Numbered from the stretch's first letter, positions 11,026 through 21,527 are shown. The stretch: DNA of 64,000 bases from Rhynchopus sp. YZ270_cl-10 (GCA_964035575.1 OZ037918.1:868001-932000), one strand, 5' to 3'. Program-made: numbers and translations. The notes: a model not told the origin generated them from the letters alone.

Positions 11026-11180
11026 TGGTGTGATCACCAAACGGATTCTCCGTGGTTCCCCCGTGGTTCTCCCGAAGGTGCTCCGCAAATCTTAATATAG
11101 CCCGAAACAGTTCTCCGTGGTTCCCCCGTGGTTCTTCCGTGGGTTGTCCGTGGGTTCTCCGTACCCCCTGAATCACACCA
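11026..11180. mobile_element. MITE, family J, copy 2 (155 bp, 5-bp TSD)
   Basis: Reverse orientation relative to the copy at 10252. Ends TGGTGTGATCACC/AATCACACCA, flanked by direct ATTAA repeats (11021-11025 and 11181-11185). It is longer because the CTCCGTGGTTCCCCCGTGG block is duplicated internally. Confidence 0.85.
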
Positions 11181-11233
11181 ATTAAGTTTCCTTTTTATAT
11201 CTACTGTTGTGGGCCGCAGGGTGCTTTGTGCTT

Positions 11234-11300
11234 TTATCCGGATGGCTGGCATTGTACGGGGATCAGTCGGAGGTGTGTCTGCATCAACAGTTTTTTTTTG
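11234..11300 (+). repeat. Dispersed ATCCGGATGGCTGGC module (family I)
   Basis: ATCCGGATGGCTGGCAT, GGATCAGTCGGAGGTGTGTC, TGCATCAACA, then a T run. Other copies: 21901 and (weaker) 41708. Confidence 0.65.
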
Positions 11301-11518
11301 TCGTTTACACTGAGGGTATAAAGAAGTTGCGTGGCTTGCCAGAGCGGGTTGTGAACCGCCTCCGTTCTCTTACGGTACGGATTGCTCACGTCTTCCACCC
11401 TTTTTGCATTGAGCTTTGCGCCCTTCCTCTCTGACTTCACGTCTACAACCCTTTGCATTGAGCTTGACCTGAGTTTTTAGCACATTTCTTATTCACACTA
11501 AAACCCCCTTTTTTTTAC

Positions 11519-11520
11519 AG
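11519..11520 (+). other. Putative splice acceptor AG in the RPS18 5' flank
   Basis: CCCCCTTTTTTTTACAG lies 28 bp before the ATG. There is no upstream coding exon. It is therefore either the end of a 5'-UTR intron or a trans-splice acceptor. Confidence 0.5.
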
Positions 11521-11547
11521 GCAAAACCCCCCCTGTTTTTTCTCAAT

Positions 11548-12009
11548 ATGTCTCTCACCATGGGAACTGAGGATTTCCAGCACATGTTGCGTATCCTGAA
11601 CACGAACGTTGACGGCAAGCAGAAGGTGCCCTACGCCATCCGCACCGTGAAGGGAGTCGGCCGCCGTCTCGCTTTCATCGCCTGCCAGCGCGCAAGCGTG
11701 GACCCCAACCGCCGTGCGGGTACCCTCTCGAACGAAGAGGTGGAGCGTATCGTGCAGGTCATCTCCAAACCGGAGGACTTCAAGGTGCCCACATGGTTCC
11801 TCAACAGAGTGAAGGACCCCAAGGACGGATCCACCATGCAGTGCCTCTCCAACCAGGTCGACAACAAGATCCGTGAGGACCTTGACCGTTTGAAGAAGAT
11901 GCGCAACCACAGAGGACTCCGTCACATGTGGGGACTCCGTGTCCGTGGTCAGCACACAAAGACCACCGGACGCCGTGGACGTACCGTCGGAGTGTCCAAG
12001 AAGAAGTAA
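11548..12009 (+). CDS. RPS18: 40S ribosomal protein S18 (uS13)
   Basis: Structural protein of the small ribosomal subunit head, in cytosolic ribosomes, contacting the subunit interface and P-site tRNA. The 153-aa product has the normal eukaryotic length and the uS13 landmarks: helix-hairpin-helix [13 protein letters not shown] (residues ~31-43), the central [19 protein letters not shown] helix region, and the basic C-terminal tail [20 protein letters not shown] followed by [13 protein letters not shown]. It is a single exon, GC-richer than its flanks, with the ATG in CTCAATATG context. It is the most securely identified gene in the window. The pyrimidine-AG 28 bp upstream suggests the mature 5' end is made by splicing. 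Confidence 0.97.
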   Translation: MSLTMGTEDFQHMLRILNTNVDGKQKVPYAIRTVKGVGRRLAFIACQRASVDPNRRAGTLSNEEVERIVQVISKPEDFKVPTWFLNRVKDPKDGSTMQCLSNQVDNKIREDLDRLKKMRNHRGLRHMWGLRVRGQHTKTTGRRGRTVGVSKKK

Positions 12010-12287
12010 GCAGCATGCTGGGGATTTTTTTTTTTTTTTTTTTTTTGGTGGGGATATGGTGTCCAAAAGTGAATTTTGGTGGGAAAATCGTTGGAGTTTG
12101 GGGTTTTTTCTCCGAGGGGGGAAAAAAAAAGGTGGAGGGGGGTGGGGGGAAGAATCAAAAAGGGGAAAGAAATGGGGTGACTTTCCTCTGTTTTTTGGTG
12201 TGGTTTTTTTTTTTGATTGACTTTTTTTTTTTTGCACGAAAACGAATGTTTTTTTGAAATGGAAAAAAAAGATGAAAAAGAGAAAAA

Positions 12288-12448
12288 ATGGACACCCTGA
12301 ACAAGCGAATCATGCTGAACGGGAGAGTATGTTTATCAAAAAAAAAAGCGGGGGGTTTTTTATATGTCTGTTGCATCCTTTATAGCACCCTGTGGACGAC
12401 TACGAGCTGGAACACGCCGAGCCCGACTCTGCAGCCATCAAGCAATAG
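12288..12448 (+). CDS. Candidate two-exon microprotein (33 aa), unknown function
   Basis: Exon 1 is 12288-12326 (MDTLNKRIMLNGR); intron 12327-12385 runs GTATGT...TTTATAG (59 nt); exon 2 is 12386-12448, starting HPVDDYELEHAEPDSAAIKQ and ending in TAG. The join is phase 0. The donor matches the GTATGY donors of the better-supported introns here, and exon 2 is much more GC-rich than its surroundings. An in-frame TGA shortly upstream of the ATG limits N-terminal extension. I recognise no family. It lies between RPS18 and the beta-helix gene on the same strand. It could instead be a 5'-UTR/uORF exon of the next gene or a decayed terminal exon. Confidence 0.4.
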
Positions 12449-12626
12449 GTTATCGCCTACGTCCAACAACTTTTCCCTTTCTTTTTTACCCTCCACCACA
12501 CCTCACCTCACAGTAAACCCATCTGCCCCTCTCTCTCTCTCTCTCTCCCCCCTTTCTTAAGATGACTTATCCGCACCGCTAACCTACAAGAACACATAGC
12601 AATAGCGCCTCTCTTCTGCCCACCCA

Positions 12627-15600
12627 ATGGACTATGTCTTTACCGAATCCGACCGTGTATGGCCGAAGCGAGGTGGCTGTCAAAGGACCTATTACGTAAA
12701 CCCTTCGCCGCGACGTGGTTATTTTACTTCAATAAACGAGGCAATTTCGAAGCTTGCTGACTACGATGCCCTAGAGATTGGCGCGGGACGCTACTTTGAG
12801 AATATTGTTGTATCTAAACCGATTTTGTTCCTTTCTGAAGGGGATGTGTCCTCTGTTGTCATAACCTCTCATGGTGACACCTTAACGGTGGACGCGAAGG
12901 AAGCTTCGTTTGAGGGCCTCACCGTTACTACGCAGGGTTCTAGTTCGTATGCGTTGCGTTTGCAGAGTGGTGCCACACAGCTCCGAAACTGTAATCTAAA
13001 ATGCCTCAGTGTGTCAGGAGAAGCGCATCCTCATATCCATGAATGCAGAATCGAAGGGTCTGATCAGCATGGAGTATATCTTGCTGGGAATTCTGGTGGG
13101 TTGTTTGTTGAATGTATCATCGAGCGGCATGCATGGTGCTCCATATGGGTAGAAAGCTGTGGTGAGCTCCGATTTGAATCCTGCTACATCCGTGACGGCC
13201 AACAAGGGCAGGTCTACGTAACCGGTGCCCATTCAGTCCAGCAAGAACGATCTCTTACCACAATAAAAAACGCGCACCTTCCTCAAGCAAATAATACCCG
13301 AGTTGGGGGAGTCATAAAACCGGTTTTTGTGGATTGTCGTATTATCGACTCCATAGAAGGACCGCAAAGTACAGGAATCGCAAACTCTCCGGCGCCAACC
13401 TCCCCGACAGCGAAAGAACGAAATAAACCTGTCGAAAGGAGGAAGAGCGTCGTTGCTTTGGACCGAGGAAAGTCGTTTTCTGGGCGCACAGCAGACCCCG
13501 CGCCGTCCTCTCAGGTGAAAGGGGTCGGTGAGGGAATCGGGTTCTCGCTTACCTCCGTCAAAGCCTCGCTTGGTGATAGCAGTCCAGCCTTTGACATTGG
13601 GCGGACCCTACCACAACTCCACCGCTCCGCAGTCGAGGTGCAAAGCAAAAACACTGCCCCAATTTTCGACAGCTGTTGGGTAATAAACTGTGTCGGAAAC
13701 GCCTTCAAATTTGCAGGAGGCGCGCAAGGAAAGCTGCATCGAACTAGAATCAAATCAAATTTGGGGGTAGGTGTGGTTGTCATAGATGGATCGAAGCTGG
13801 ATATTCGCGACTCAGATATTAAAGAAAATGCTGGAGGTGGGGTGGAGGTGTCGAAAGAGAGCTTTGGGTGTGCAAGCGGCACGACGATTGTGATGAACGG
13901 AGATTGCGGGGTGCGGAATTCACGTGGTTGTAAAAATTTTCGGTTGGAACGTTGTGTTATCGCGAGACACAAAAAAAGCGGGGTGCATTGTACGGAAGGG
14001 GGACGTATTACTATAGACAAATCTGAAATCCGCCAAAACGGCGTTGCTGGGGTTCTTATCGAAGATTTATCTTCTCCTCACATTACACAAAACACTATCA
14101 CCTTAAATGCGACCGGCGTTCTTTCCATCAACCATGGCTTAGGTTTCGTTTCCGAAAATGATGTAACCGATAATCATGCAAATGCTGTGAAAGTCGCGAA
14201 ATTTGCGGACACAACGTTCACAAAAAACCGGTTTTCATTGTCAACGGTGAACGTCGTGGTTTCACAATACGGTCGCGGAAGGTTTACCGATAATACTATA
14301 AAGGACGGAAGGGAAACCCAAATTCTTGTCTCTCACTATTCTGCACCGATGTTTGAGAAGAATGTAATCTCTGACGGACGGTCTGAAGGGGTAGTTGTCA
14401 CCGACGCTGCGAGAGGTCTCTTCAAACACAACATAATCCAAGCACATCAAGACCATAACATTACCCTCCAAAACCATGCTGACCCTGTGTTCGAAGGAAA
14501 CCTCATTGCAAACTCCTCTCGAGAAGGTATCCGCATCGAACGCGCTGCATTAGGAACATTTGTAGGAAACTTAATACGCATGAATCGAGGAGGAATCCAC
14601 GTCCGTGGGGAATCCTATCCGGTGTTTCGAAAAAATAAAGTGTTCGGCTGTGCAGACTTCGGCATAAAGGTGGATCTAAATGGAGGAGGCAGTTACGAAA
14701 AAAATGTGGTAAAGATGTGTTGCAATGGGGTTGTGATTGAGAAGCAGCAGGCGGAGTTGTTTCATACTTTCGGTGCGTTTGGGGAGGAGGCTTCGAGAAG
14801 GGGGAGTCGAGGGTCCATGGGTATTTTTATGTGGGATAAAGACAGAGACGATACGGAGGACTCATCGTGCTCTTCGCAAACCTCTCAGACATCCCCACTA
14901 CGCTTCAAATCCCGCGCACAGTCACCTCCACGGGAACGAAAACCTACCTACAAAAGCACTGCAAACGATCCCACCTTTGAAACAATCTCCCTCGCGCCCA
15001 CCCCTACCCGAAGTCTTTCGACTACAACGGTAAAACCTAAGGTTCGAAAGAGCATTAACGAACCCCTCAACATTGACGACAACGACAGCAGTCCACCCAG
15101 CAGAAAGGTGTCGACTGTAAGCCGGTCTTCTCGATCACCTTCTCGAAAAAGCATTATGAGTGAAGTACACAGCATTCTTCACGACGATAAAAACCCGCCA
15201 AATAATCGACCAAAAAAGAGTATCGTCGGCGCCCTCCAAATCGATGATAACGATAGCAGTCCACCCAGCAGAAAGGTGTCGACTGTAAGCCGGTCTTCTC
15301 GATCACCTTCTCGAAAAAGTCTGATGGGTGAAGTGCACAGTCTTCTTCACGAGGATAGCAATTCTCCCAAAAACCGGTCGAGAAAGAGTGTTAATGATGA
15401 TCATGGTTCTTTTGGGAGGAGGAGTTCCGCGGTAGTGCCTAGGGTGGTGTCGCGAAAAAGCATTATCGGTGGAATTCTTGCGCAGGAAGGTGATGAAGAT
15501 GATGACGATGATAAGGGGAAAGAGGTAGACGCATCGCCACCGGCATCATTTAAGACCACTTCCTCGCCGCAGCGGTCTCCTCCGCAGGCATCGCTACAGC

Positions 15601-18600
15601 CTCGAAGAACGGAACCTACCACCGACCATTTCTCCCCGAAACGAAAAACGGATGCAAGAAAAAGCGTTTTGAATGTCGCGCAAATGAGTTTGGAAGGGAC
15701 ACATGGCTCTCCCAAGGGGGTATTGAAGAAGGCGAGTACAGGGAAGAGGAAGGACACCACCTTTGCGGAGGAGGTGCTGCGGCAGCACAGTACGGACAGC
15801 GAGCTGCAGAGCGAGGAGATTAGCTCGCAAAGGATGTCGTTGGCGTCGACCGCGCAGTCGGAAGGGAGGAGGAAGACGAATACATCAACCTTCTACTCCG
15901 CAGCGTCCTTCACTGCAGTGCAGGTTACCCCCATTTTTGCAAGAAATGTGATGACCGGGTCCTATCGAAATGCGGTTAAAGTGCTTGACAATGCATTAAG
16001 CCCAATATTTTTTAAAAATGTGCTCGAAAAGTCACGGCGATGTGCGATTTCGGTGAATGGGATTGGATGTACCCCTCTGTTTCTTTCGAATGAGGTGTCT
16101 GCGAATTGTGGATTAGGTGCTACCATCTGCGATGGGGCTGGTGGGGTTTACCTTGGTTGTCTTTTTCGAGGAAATGGGATTGCTGTTGCAGGGGGGGGTA
16201 CTTCGCCGCTTCTTATGAGCAATTGCATTGCGTCTTCAGATACTGCTGGGATTTCTATTGAGCGAGCTGCAGCACCACAGATTTTGTATAATGTTGTCTG
16301 TGGGAATGATGTAGGCATTGCGCTGTGCCCTGCAAAGCAGCATCATGGGGGAGTGGAAGTGGTGTCCCCGCCGCAGCCTGGGGAGCTGGCGACACTGCTG
16401 CACCGGAACGTCATTTATGAAAACCGGATTGGGATTGAGGTGTCATCAGCGTGCGTCGGAACGGTAATCTCAACAAACATCATCTTCAACAACACGCTCT
16501 TCGGGGTCTCCAGCGGGCCTGGCGGGGAGGTACTACGGTTTGATGGGAACGTCGTTCTTGGCGAAAAAATTGGAGTCAATTTGGAGGACAAGGCGGGACT
16601 TTATTGTACCAGCTTATTCTTCAAAAACCAGGTTTCGGTTCGTCTTAGCAGAACGTGCTCTGTGATGTTTGAACGAAACTGGGTGTGTCTTTCTTCAGAC
16701 ACCGGAGTTATCACGGATAGCGATGGAAACAACTGTCCGACTATACAAAAATCGCTGTTCCTTCACAATAACATTGCATTAAGCCTTGCAGATACGTCGC
16801 GTCCGGTGATCCGACAAAACTCCATTTGCAACAACAAAATCGGCCTAGAAATATCGGACAGTGTAGACGGTTTTGTCTCTCTCAACAAAATCTGGCGCAA
16901 CACCACCAATATCGACATTTCAGGAGGAGGCCCTGATATGCGGGTCGTCAATAACTACCTTACGGAGTCAGAATATTCCGTCAAATCGACGTTCCCTGCT
17001 CGCGCCCGATTTATCGGCAATATCATTAAGGCAAACACAAAGGCGGGAGTTCTCATGAACGGATCTCATTCGGTTACATGCTTTGGGAATTTCTTTTCGC
17101 ATCATTCCTGCCCAGCGGTGAATATCATGAAACCATGCGCGAAGGGGACAGCGATTAGCGGGAACACCTTCTTTGAGAATACTACCGCCGTTTTGTGCAG
17201 GCAGTACACCGGACGGAGTCACAATACCAACGCTTTGGATGACAGTCTATGCTTTGAATCTTCCTCCTCCGTCATCTCTAATGTGACTTCTGCAGGAGGT
17301 GAAAGACAGTTTGGGTTTTCACCATATCCCGGAGAAGAACGCTGTGAAATCGCCTTCCGTTCTAACGTCATCCGCGACCACTCCGAAACCGCGATTCTCA
17401 TCACCGAAGGTGCCGGATTCTTCGAAGAAAACATCATCCGAAGCAACAAAGGAATCTCCATCGCCATCCGCGCCCCCCTCTCCAAGGTCACCTTCACAAA
17501 AAACACCATCCGAGACGGCCTTCGCGTAGGAATTCTATGTGAAGAAGGAACCTCCAGTGTTTTCTGTGAGAACACCGTGTATAATAACTGTAAATTCGGG
17601 CTGTGGGTGCGGAGTGACGCGAATCCGACTGTACAGCGCAATGTTTTTTACGATAATTCTGAGGCAGGCATTTATATTTCTGATTCAGGGCGTGGTGTCT
17701 TTGTAGGAAATCGGTTTATGATTGCAAAAACACCAAAAAAGGATAAACCGGTGAAATCGCATATCATCATTGACGGAGAAGACACTGCACCACTCTTACA
17801 AAGCTCAGATATATATGGGGCCAGCGAAAGCGGTATAGTATGTCGCAACTACTCTTCAGGGATCATCGAGAACAGCATAATCCGTGATAACAAACGGTAT
17901 GGGGTTGAGATTTATGGGCACGCATCCCCGCAAATTCGAAGAAACAATGTGTTTGGGAACACTTTGCATGGTATCGCCTCTCACGGTGCGAAGGGGCTCG
18001 TTGAAAGCAATCTGATATTCGAAAACCTCGGCGGTGGAGTGCTCTGTGGTCCCGAAGCAAGCACCACCCTCAAAGACAATGTGATTCATAATGAACAGAA
18101 AGGTGGACTAACCTTCTCTGCGTCATGTGGTCTTGCGCATGGTAATGTCATTTCCTCCTGTTACTGCTTTGGCGTGAGCTTCTGCGGGGTAGGTACCACC
18201 CCAACCTTCGCAAACAATTTGTTAACGGAGAACCTAACCATCGCAGCGTTGTGCGAATCCGGGGCAGCCCCGCAAATTCGGAACAACACCTTCCGCAAGA
18301 ATTTCGGTCCGTTTTCGATGGTTCTGATCTCACAGTGTGTTCCCACAGTGGAAAGCAATCTGTTCATCAAAGAGGAATCCACCCCAGTGTACATCTGCAG
18401 GATGGGGCGACGCGGGGTTGTCTCCAAAAACGTTTTTTATCGAAACGGACGCAGCCATGGCACCTCTCTCCTTGAACGCGACGGAGGGCACGTCTCCTGC
18501 TATCAGAAATTTCAGGAGAATAAAAACACACCACACAATCTTCTTGCCTTAGGCGGATCGGAAGACAACCCACTTCAATACAACGCGGTCGGCAGATCCC

Positions 18601-21527
18601 GCCCCGTAGGACCTAGACAGCAGCCTAATTTAGAAGAAAAGCGAACGTCCTCGCAGGGATCCCTTGCTTGCATTACCCCGGCTGGACCACCCCCTTCCCG
18701 GCCATTGGTTGCATCACCACCACGGACCCGAAAAGTTTCTATCTCTGGCCCTGCTCAGCGAGAACGTTGTTTAAGCATATCCCGCCCTGCGCTTGAAAGG
18801 GTTGATACCATAGCGAGCACCAGTAGTGCTGGGATGTCTTCCGCTACGCCGACGAATCAGGAGTTGGGGCAGGATATTCGGTCGTATCAGAGCGCTGCGG
18901 AGTTGAGAGTGATTTTACAGTCGTCGCACAACCTGGTAAGCATGAAGAGAGAAGGGGGTGTAGGGGCTACCCTCGCGTCGTGTAGAAGCATGATCTCTTT
19001 GGTGTCAACTGATGAGGATGAAACCCCTGCTGTGACGCCTCCTAGAGATGATCTAGAAGTATCTGATGCTCGTCCGGCAGTTGTTGCGAAGGTAAAAAAA
19101 GCGGCGCGAAATGCGTCGCAAGTTCAAGGAGGCTCTACAGTAGCCCGCGGTGTCCAGCTTTTATCGCAGCTTCCAGGCATTCCTCCCGTAGACTCGGTAC
19201 TTCAATTTCTGAAGGCGTCGTACAGTGAAACCTCGTTGTCGCATGATGTAATGGTGAAAGGGGGGAAGGGGAAGACGTTTACTGAGGTTCTGACCGCTGC
19301 GGAGCGGATCGGGGAAGGGGAGGAGGAGGGGAGGACGACCCCTCAGCTGTTTCGCGGGATTGTGGTGGTCGATGCGGAGGTGTCTATCCTCGAGAATGTG
19401 TTTTTTCAAAACCGTGGCGTAGGGGTGTGGCTGGGATCGGGGTACTGTGGATCTGTCTCCAAAAATGTGTTTTTACAGGGTTGTGTCGGGGTAGCATCTA
19501 CAGGAACATCTCAGGTCTTAGTCACCGATAATTCGATAGTAAATATGCAAATCGGGATTTCCATTGGAGGGTCCTCCCGTACCTTGCTGGTTGATGAGGA
19601 GGTGGTGGCGTGCAACTTTACGAATGTGTTGGTTACTTCGCTTCACCCCGTAAAAATGCTGAATTGTTGTCTCCGTGCCTCCGCTCAATATGGGTTGCTT
19701 CTTGAACGTTCTGTTGGGGTTGAGGATGAAGGAGACATCGGAGGGTTCTTCATGGATAACTGTATTATAACCGGAAACACAATCGGGGTGGAAACCCGGA
19801 GCATCTTCTTGGAACGAAGCCTTGCAGATCGAACCGCAACCCCCGCATCGGCACCGCTCAATTTGAGTTCTGAAAGCACCTCCGCCTCGCCTCCTGCATT
19901 GACATTAACAAAGAAAAATGAAAATGAGAAGCGGCTAGATGCTTTTACTGCGTTTCTTGGAGAGGGGTTGGGTTCTCCAGGAGGGGTTGCGTCGATTTTG
20001 TTTTCGAGGACAACATGGAAGGAGAATCGGCAGGGTTTATTGGTTGCGTCTGGTGAAGCTATAGGATCTCAGTTTGGTGTAGGCGGGGTGCTTCGATGTG
20101 ACTCTGGGGTGGAGTTAGAGGAGATGGTAGAAGACAGTGGTGACATCTCCGCACGAAGCAAACGAACACAACAGGCGCCGGATCTCACCGCTCCGCACAT
20201 CACAAATTTAGTCAGCAGCAGCAACACCGGGGAATATCTTGTCCGCAGCTGTACCTTCTCTGCAAATGGAACCGGGGTGATCACCCGCTCCGGAGCAAAC
20301 CCAAAAATCTACCAATCCAAAATCCTCCGAAGCACCCGAGAAGGCATTCTTATCGAAGGCGGCGGCTTCTTTGAAAAAAATGAGGTCTGTCTCAACGAAA
20401 ACGGTCTCTCCACGAGAAATGCGGCAAACGGCGTTTTTTTTGAAAACCAAATTTATGACAACAAAAAATGCGGGGTCACCGTCTCCGGGGGCCGCCCGGT
20501 CTTTGTCTCCAATATGATTCACGACAATGCTGAAGTCTCATTTCTGCTCGAATCGGGTTTGCCTCAGCTGAAACAAAACCGGATTTACTTTGCGCAAGAA
20601 GGAGGAGCCTTTAAAAGCACCGACAGCAGTGGTGCCAACGCCTCTCGGGGGAATACCGTAAACAACCAACACTCCCCTGCAGTAGATGGTCTCATGCCCT
20701 CGGAACGACATACACTACAGGAAAAAGAACTCCGTGAAAGCGATCGTGCCAAGCTTGCGGTTCAACGAAAATACCTTCGCAGACGAGATTTAATCTTAAC
20801 CACCGTTGCAACCTTGCTCCAAGAGGTTCCTTTGCAAAACCGGCAGCTCCTTCAAACTTTTTTGGAACGCTCTGTACCATCTTTAAGTGTTCACCAGACA
20901 GCAGCGCAGCGCCGTGCTGCCCGCTCCTCCCCTTCGCCAACCCCCACCGCATCGACAGCTCTGATGTACAGCAACGAAGATCTCTCGGTTCTTATCGCGA
21001 ATGAAATGAAAAGGGTGCTGACCGCGCCGTCCTGTGGGTTGGTGGCGCGTGGGGTGAAGGAGGAGAAAAACTCTGCGTCATCCCCTTTAGGCGCAAACAG
21101 TAACACCAACAACACCATCACCCTTCCCCAGGCAGTAGGGGCGGTGGAAGGGAAGGTGCGCAATGCAGGGAGAAAAGGGAGTGGGGGTGGTGGGGGTGGT
21201 GGTGGGCGCGACGCTGAGAAGGTGGAAAGAGGGGGTAACAATGGAGCGAAATTGGGCGACGTGGTGCCGCACCCGCCTACAACGAGAAGGCCGAGCAATG
21301 CGCCGAGGAGAGGGTCGAAACCCATTGTGAGGAGGCCTTCAAGGGCTCCGGGGGTGAAGGAAAAAGAGAAGGAAAAGGAGAAGGAGAAGGATGTACTCCC
21401 GAACCTCGACGGCGCCGAAGGTGAAGAAACAGCCCCAAAGAAGAAAAAGAAAAAGCGGGACAAAGACAAGGAAAAGGAGAAGGTTGGGAAAGGCGGAGAT
21501 GATAATGGGGTTCTCCCTTCAGTATGA
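12627..21527 (+). CDS. Giant right-handed parallel beta-helix protein (2966 aa)
   Basis: One uninterrupted exon. Three blocks of PbH1-type coils, each turn of the form N-x-[IVF]-x-x-N-x-x-x-G[IV] (e.g. VFEGNLIANSSREGIRIERA), lie at about residues 30-735, 1100-1980 and 2240-2660. The first linker (about 740-1095) is Ser/Arg/Lys-rich and predicted disordered, with about eight [RK]KS[IVL] motifs and a 56-residue internal duplication. The second linker (about 1985-2235) is also low-complexity. The tail has a helical piece (~2690-2760) and ends in a Lys/Glu run (KEKEKEKEKEKD, KKKKKKRDKDKEKEK). I see no signal peptide or membrane segment, so it is probably intracellular. PbH1/NosD-like folds occur in carbohydrate-active enzymes and in scaffold proteins such as FBXO11 and SHCBP1; I see no F-box or catalytic signature and favour a scaffold. 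The ATG is the first in frame, after a CT-rich tract. Confidence 0.88.
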   Translation: MDYVFTESDRVWPKRGGCQRTYYVNPSPRRGYFTSINEAISKLADYDALEIGAGRYFENIVVSKPILFLSEGDVSSVVITSHGDTLTVDAKEASFEGLTVTTQGSSSYALRLQSGATQLRNCNLKCLSVSGEAHPHIHECRIEGSDQHGVYLAGNSGGLFVECIIERHAWCSIWVESCGELRFESCYIRDGQQGQVYVTGAHSVQQERSLTTIKNAHLPQANNTRVGGVIKPVFVDCRIIDSIEGPQSTGIANSPAPTSPTAKERNKPVERRKSVVALDRGKSFSGRTADPAPSSQVKGVGEGIGFSLTSVKASLGDSSPAFDIGRTLPQLHRSAVEVQSKNTAPIFDSCWVINCVGNAFKFAGGAQGKLHRTRIKSNLGVGVVVIDGSKLDIRDSDIKENAGGGVEVSKESFGCASGTTIVMNGDCGVRNSRGCKNFRLERCVIARHKKSGVHCTEGGRITIDKSEIRQNGVAGVLIEDLSSPHITQNTITLNATGVLSINHGLGFVSENDVTDNHANAVKVAKFADTTFTKNRFSLSTVNVVVSQYGRGRFTDNTIKDGRETQILVSHYSAPMFEKNVISDGRSEGVVVTDAARGLFKHNIIQAHQDHNITLQNHADPVFEGNLIANSSREGIRIERAALGTFVGNLIRMNRGGIHVRGESYPVFRKNKVFGCADFGIKVDLNGGGSYEKNVVKMCCNGVVIEKQQAELFHTFGAFGEEASRRGSRGSMGIFMWDKDRDDTEDSSCSSQTSQTSPLRFKSRAQSPPRERKPTYKSTANDPTFETISLAPTPTRSLSTTTVKPKVRKSINEPLNIDDNDSSPPSRKVSTVSRSSRSPSRKSIMSEVHSILHDDKNPPNNRPKKSIVGALQIDDNDSSPPSRKVSTVSRSSRSPSRKSLMGEVHSLLHEDSNSPKNRSRKSVNDDHGSFGRRSSAVVPRVVSRKSIIGGILAQEGDEDDDDDKGKEVDASPPASFKTTSSPQRSPPQASLQPRRTEPTTDHFSPKRKTDARKSVLNVAQMSLEGTHGSPKGVLKKASTGKRKDTTFAEEVLRQHSTDSELQSEEISSQRMSLASTAQSEGRRKTNTSTFYSAASFTAVQVTPIFARNVMTGSYRNAVKVLDNALSPIFFKNVLEKSRRCAISVNGIGCTPLFLSNEVSANCGLGATICDGAGGVYLGCLFRGNGIAVAGGGTSPLLMSNCIASSDTAGISIERAAAPQILYNVVCGNDVGIALCPAKQHHGGVEVVSPPQPGELATLLHRNVIYENRIGIEVSSACVGTVISTNIIFNNTLFGVSSGPGGEVLRFDGNVVLGEKIGVNLEDKAGLYCTSLFFKNQVSVRLSRTCSVMFERNWVCLSSDTGVITDSDGNNCPTIQKSLFLHNNIALSLADTSRPVIRQNSICNNKIGLEISDSVDGFVSLNKIWRNTTNIDISGGGPDMRVVNNYLTESEYSVKSTFPARARFIGNIIKANTKAGVLMNGSHSVTCFGNFFSHHSCPAVNIMKPCAKGTAISGNTFFENTTAVLCRQYTGRSHNTNALDDSLCFESSSSVISNVTSAGGERQFGFSPYPGEERCEIAFRSNVIRDHSETAILITEGAGFFEENIIRSNKGISIAIRAPLSKVTFTKNTIRDGLRVGILCEEGTSSVFCENTVYNNCKFGLWVRSDANPTVQRNVFYDNSEAGIYISDSGRGVFVGNRFMIAKTPKKDKPVKSHIIIDGEDTAPLLQSSDIYGASESGIVCRNYSSGIIENSIIRDNKRYGVEIYGHASPQIRRNNVFGNTLHGIASHGAKGLVESNLIFENLGGGVLCGPEASTTLKDNVIHNEQKGGLTFSASCGLAHGNVISSCYCFGVSFCGVGTTPTFANNLLTENLTIAALCESGAAPQIRNNTFRKNFGPFSMVLISQCVPTVESNLFIKEESTPVYICRMGRRGVVSKNVFYRNGRSHGTSLLERDGGHVSCYQKFQENKNTPHNLLALGGSEDNPLQYNAVGRSRPVGPRQQPNLEEKRTSSQGSLACITPAGPPPSRPLVASPPRTRKVSISGPAQRERCLSISRPALERVDTIASTSSAGMSSATPTNQELGQDIRSYQSAAELRVILQSSHNLVSMKREGGVGATLASCRSMISLVSTDEDETPAVTPPRDDLEVSDARPAVVAKVKKAARNASQVQGGSTVARGVQLLSQLPGIPPVDSVLQFLKASYSETSLSHDVMVKGGKGKTFTEVLTAAERIGEGEEEGRTTPQLFRGIVVVDAEVSILENVFFQNRGVGVWLGSGYCGSVSKNVFLQGCVGVASTGTSQVLVTDNSIVNMQIGISIGGSSRTLLVDEEVVACNFTNVLVTSLHPVKMLNCCLRASAQYGLLLERSVGVEDEGDIGGFFMDNCIITGNTIGVETRSIFLERSLADRTATPASAPLNLSSESTSASPPALTLTKKNENEKRLDAFTAFLGEGLGSPGGVASILFSRTTWKENRQGLLVASGEAIGSQFGVGGVLRCDSGVELEEMVEDSGDISARSKRTQQAPDLTAPHITNLVSSSNTGEYLVRSCTFSANGTGVITRSGANPKIYQSKILRSTREGILIEGGGFFEKNEVCLNENGLSTRNAANGVFFENQIYDNKKCGVTVSGGRPVFVSNMIHDNAEVSFLLESGLPQLKQNRIYFAQEGGAFKSTDSSGANASRGNTVNNQHSPAVDGLMPSERHTLQEKELRESDRAKLAVQRKYLRRRDLILTTVATLLQEVPLQNRQLLQTFLERSVPSLSVHQTAAQRRAARSSPSPTPTASTALMYSNEDLSVLIANEMKRVLTAPSCGLVARGVKEEKNSASSPLGANSNTNNTITLPQAVGAVEGKVRNAGRKGSGGGGGGGGRDAEKVERGGNNGAKLGDVVPHPPTTRRPSNAPRRGSKPIVRRPSRAPGVKEKEKEKEKEKDVLPNLDGAEGEETAPKKKKKKRDKDKEKEKVGKGGDDNGVLPSV
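15075..15348 (+). repeat. 168-bp tandem duplication in the beta-helix gene
   Basis: Two near-identical copies (about 15075-15180 and 15243-15348, period 168 bp = 56 codons) encode the DDNDSSPPSRKVSTV / SRSSRSPSRKS block. Most of the block is unchanged at nucleotide level, so the duplication is recent. Confidence 0.85.

Noticed and set aside
11515-12237. 240-codon minus-strand frame opposite RPS18
   Set aside because: Shadow of the ribosomal protein gene on the other strand.
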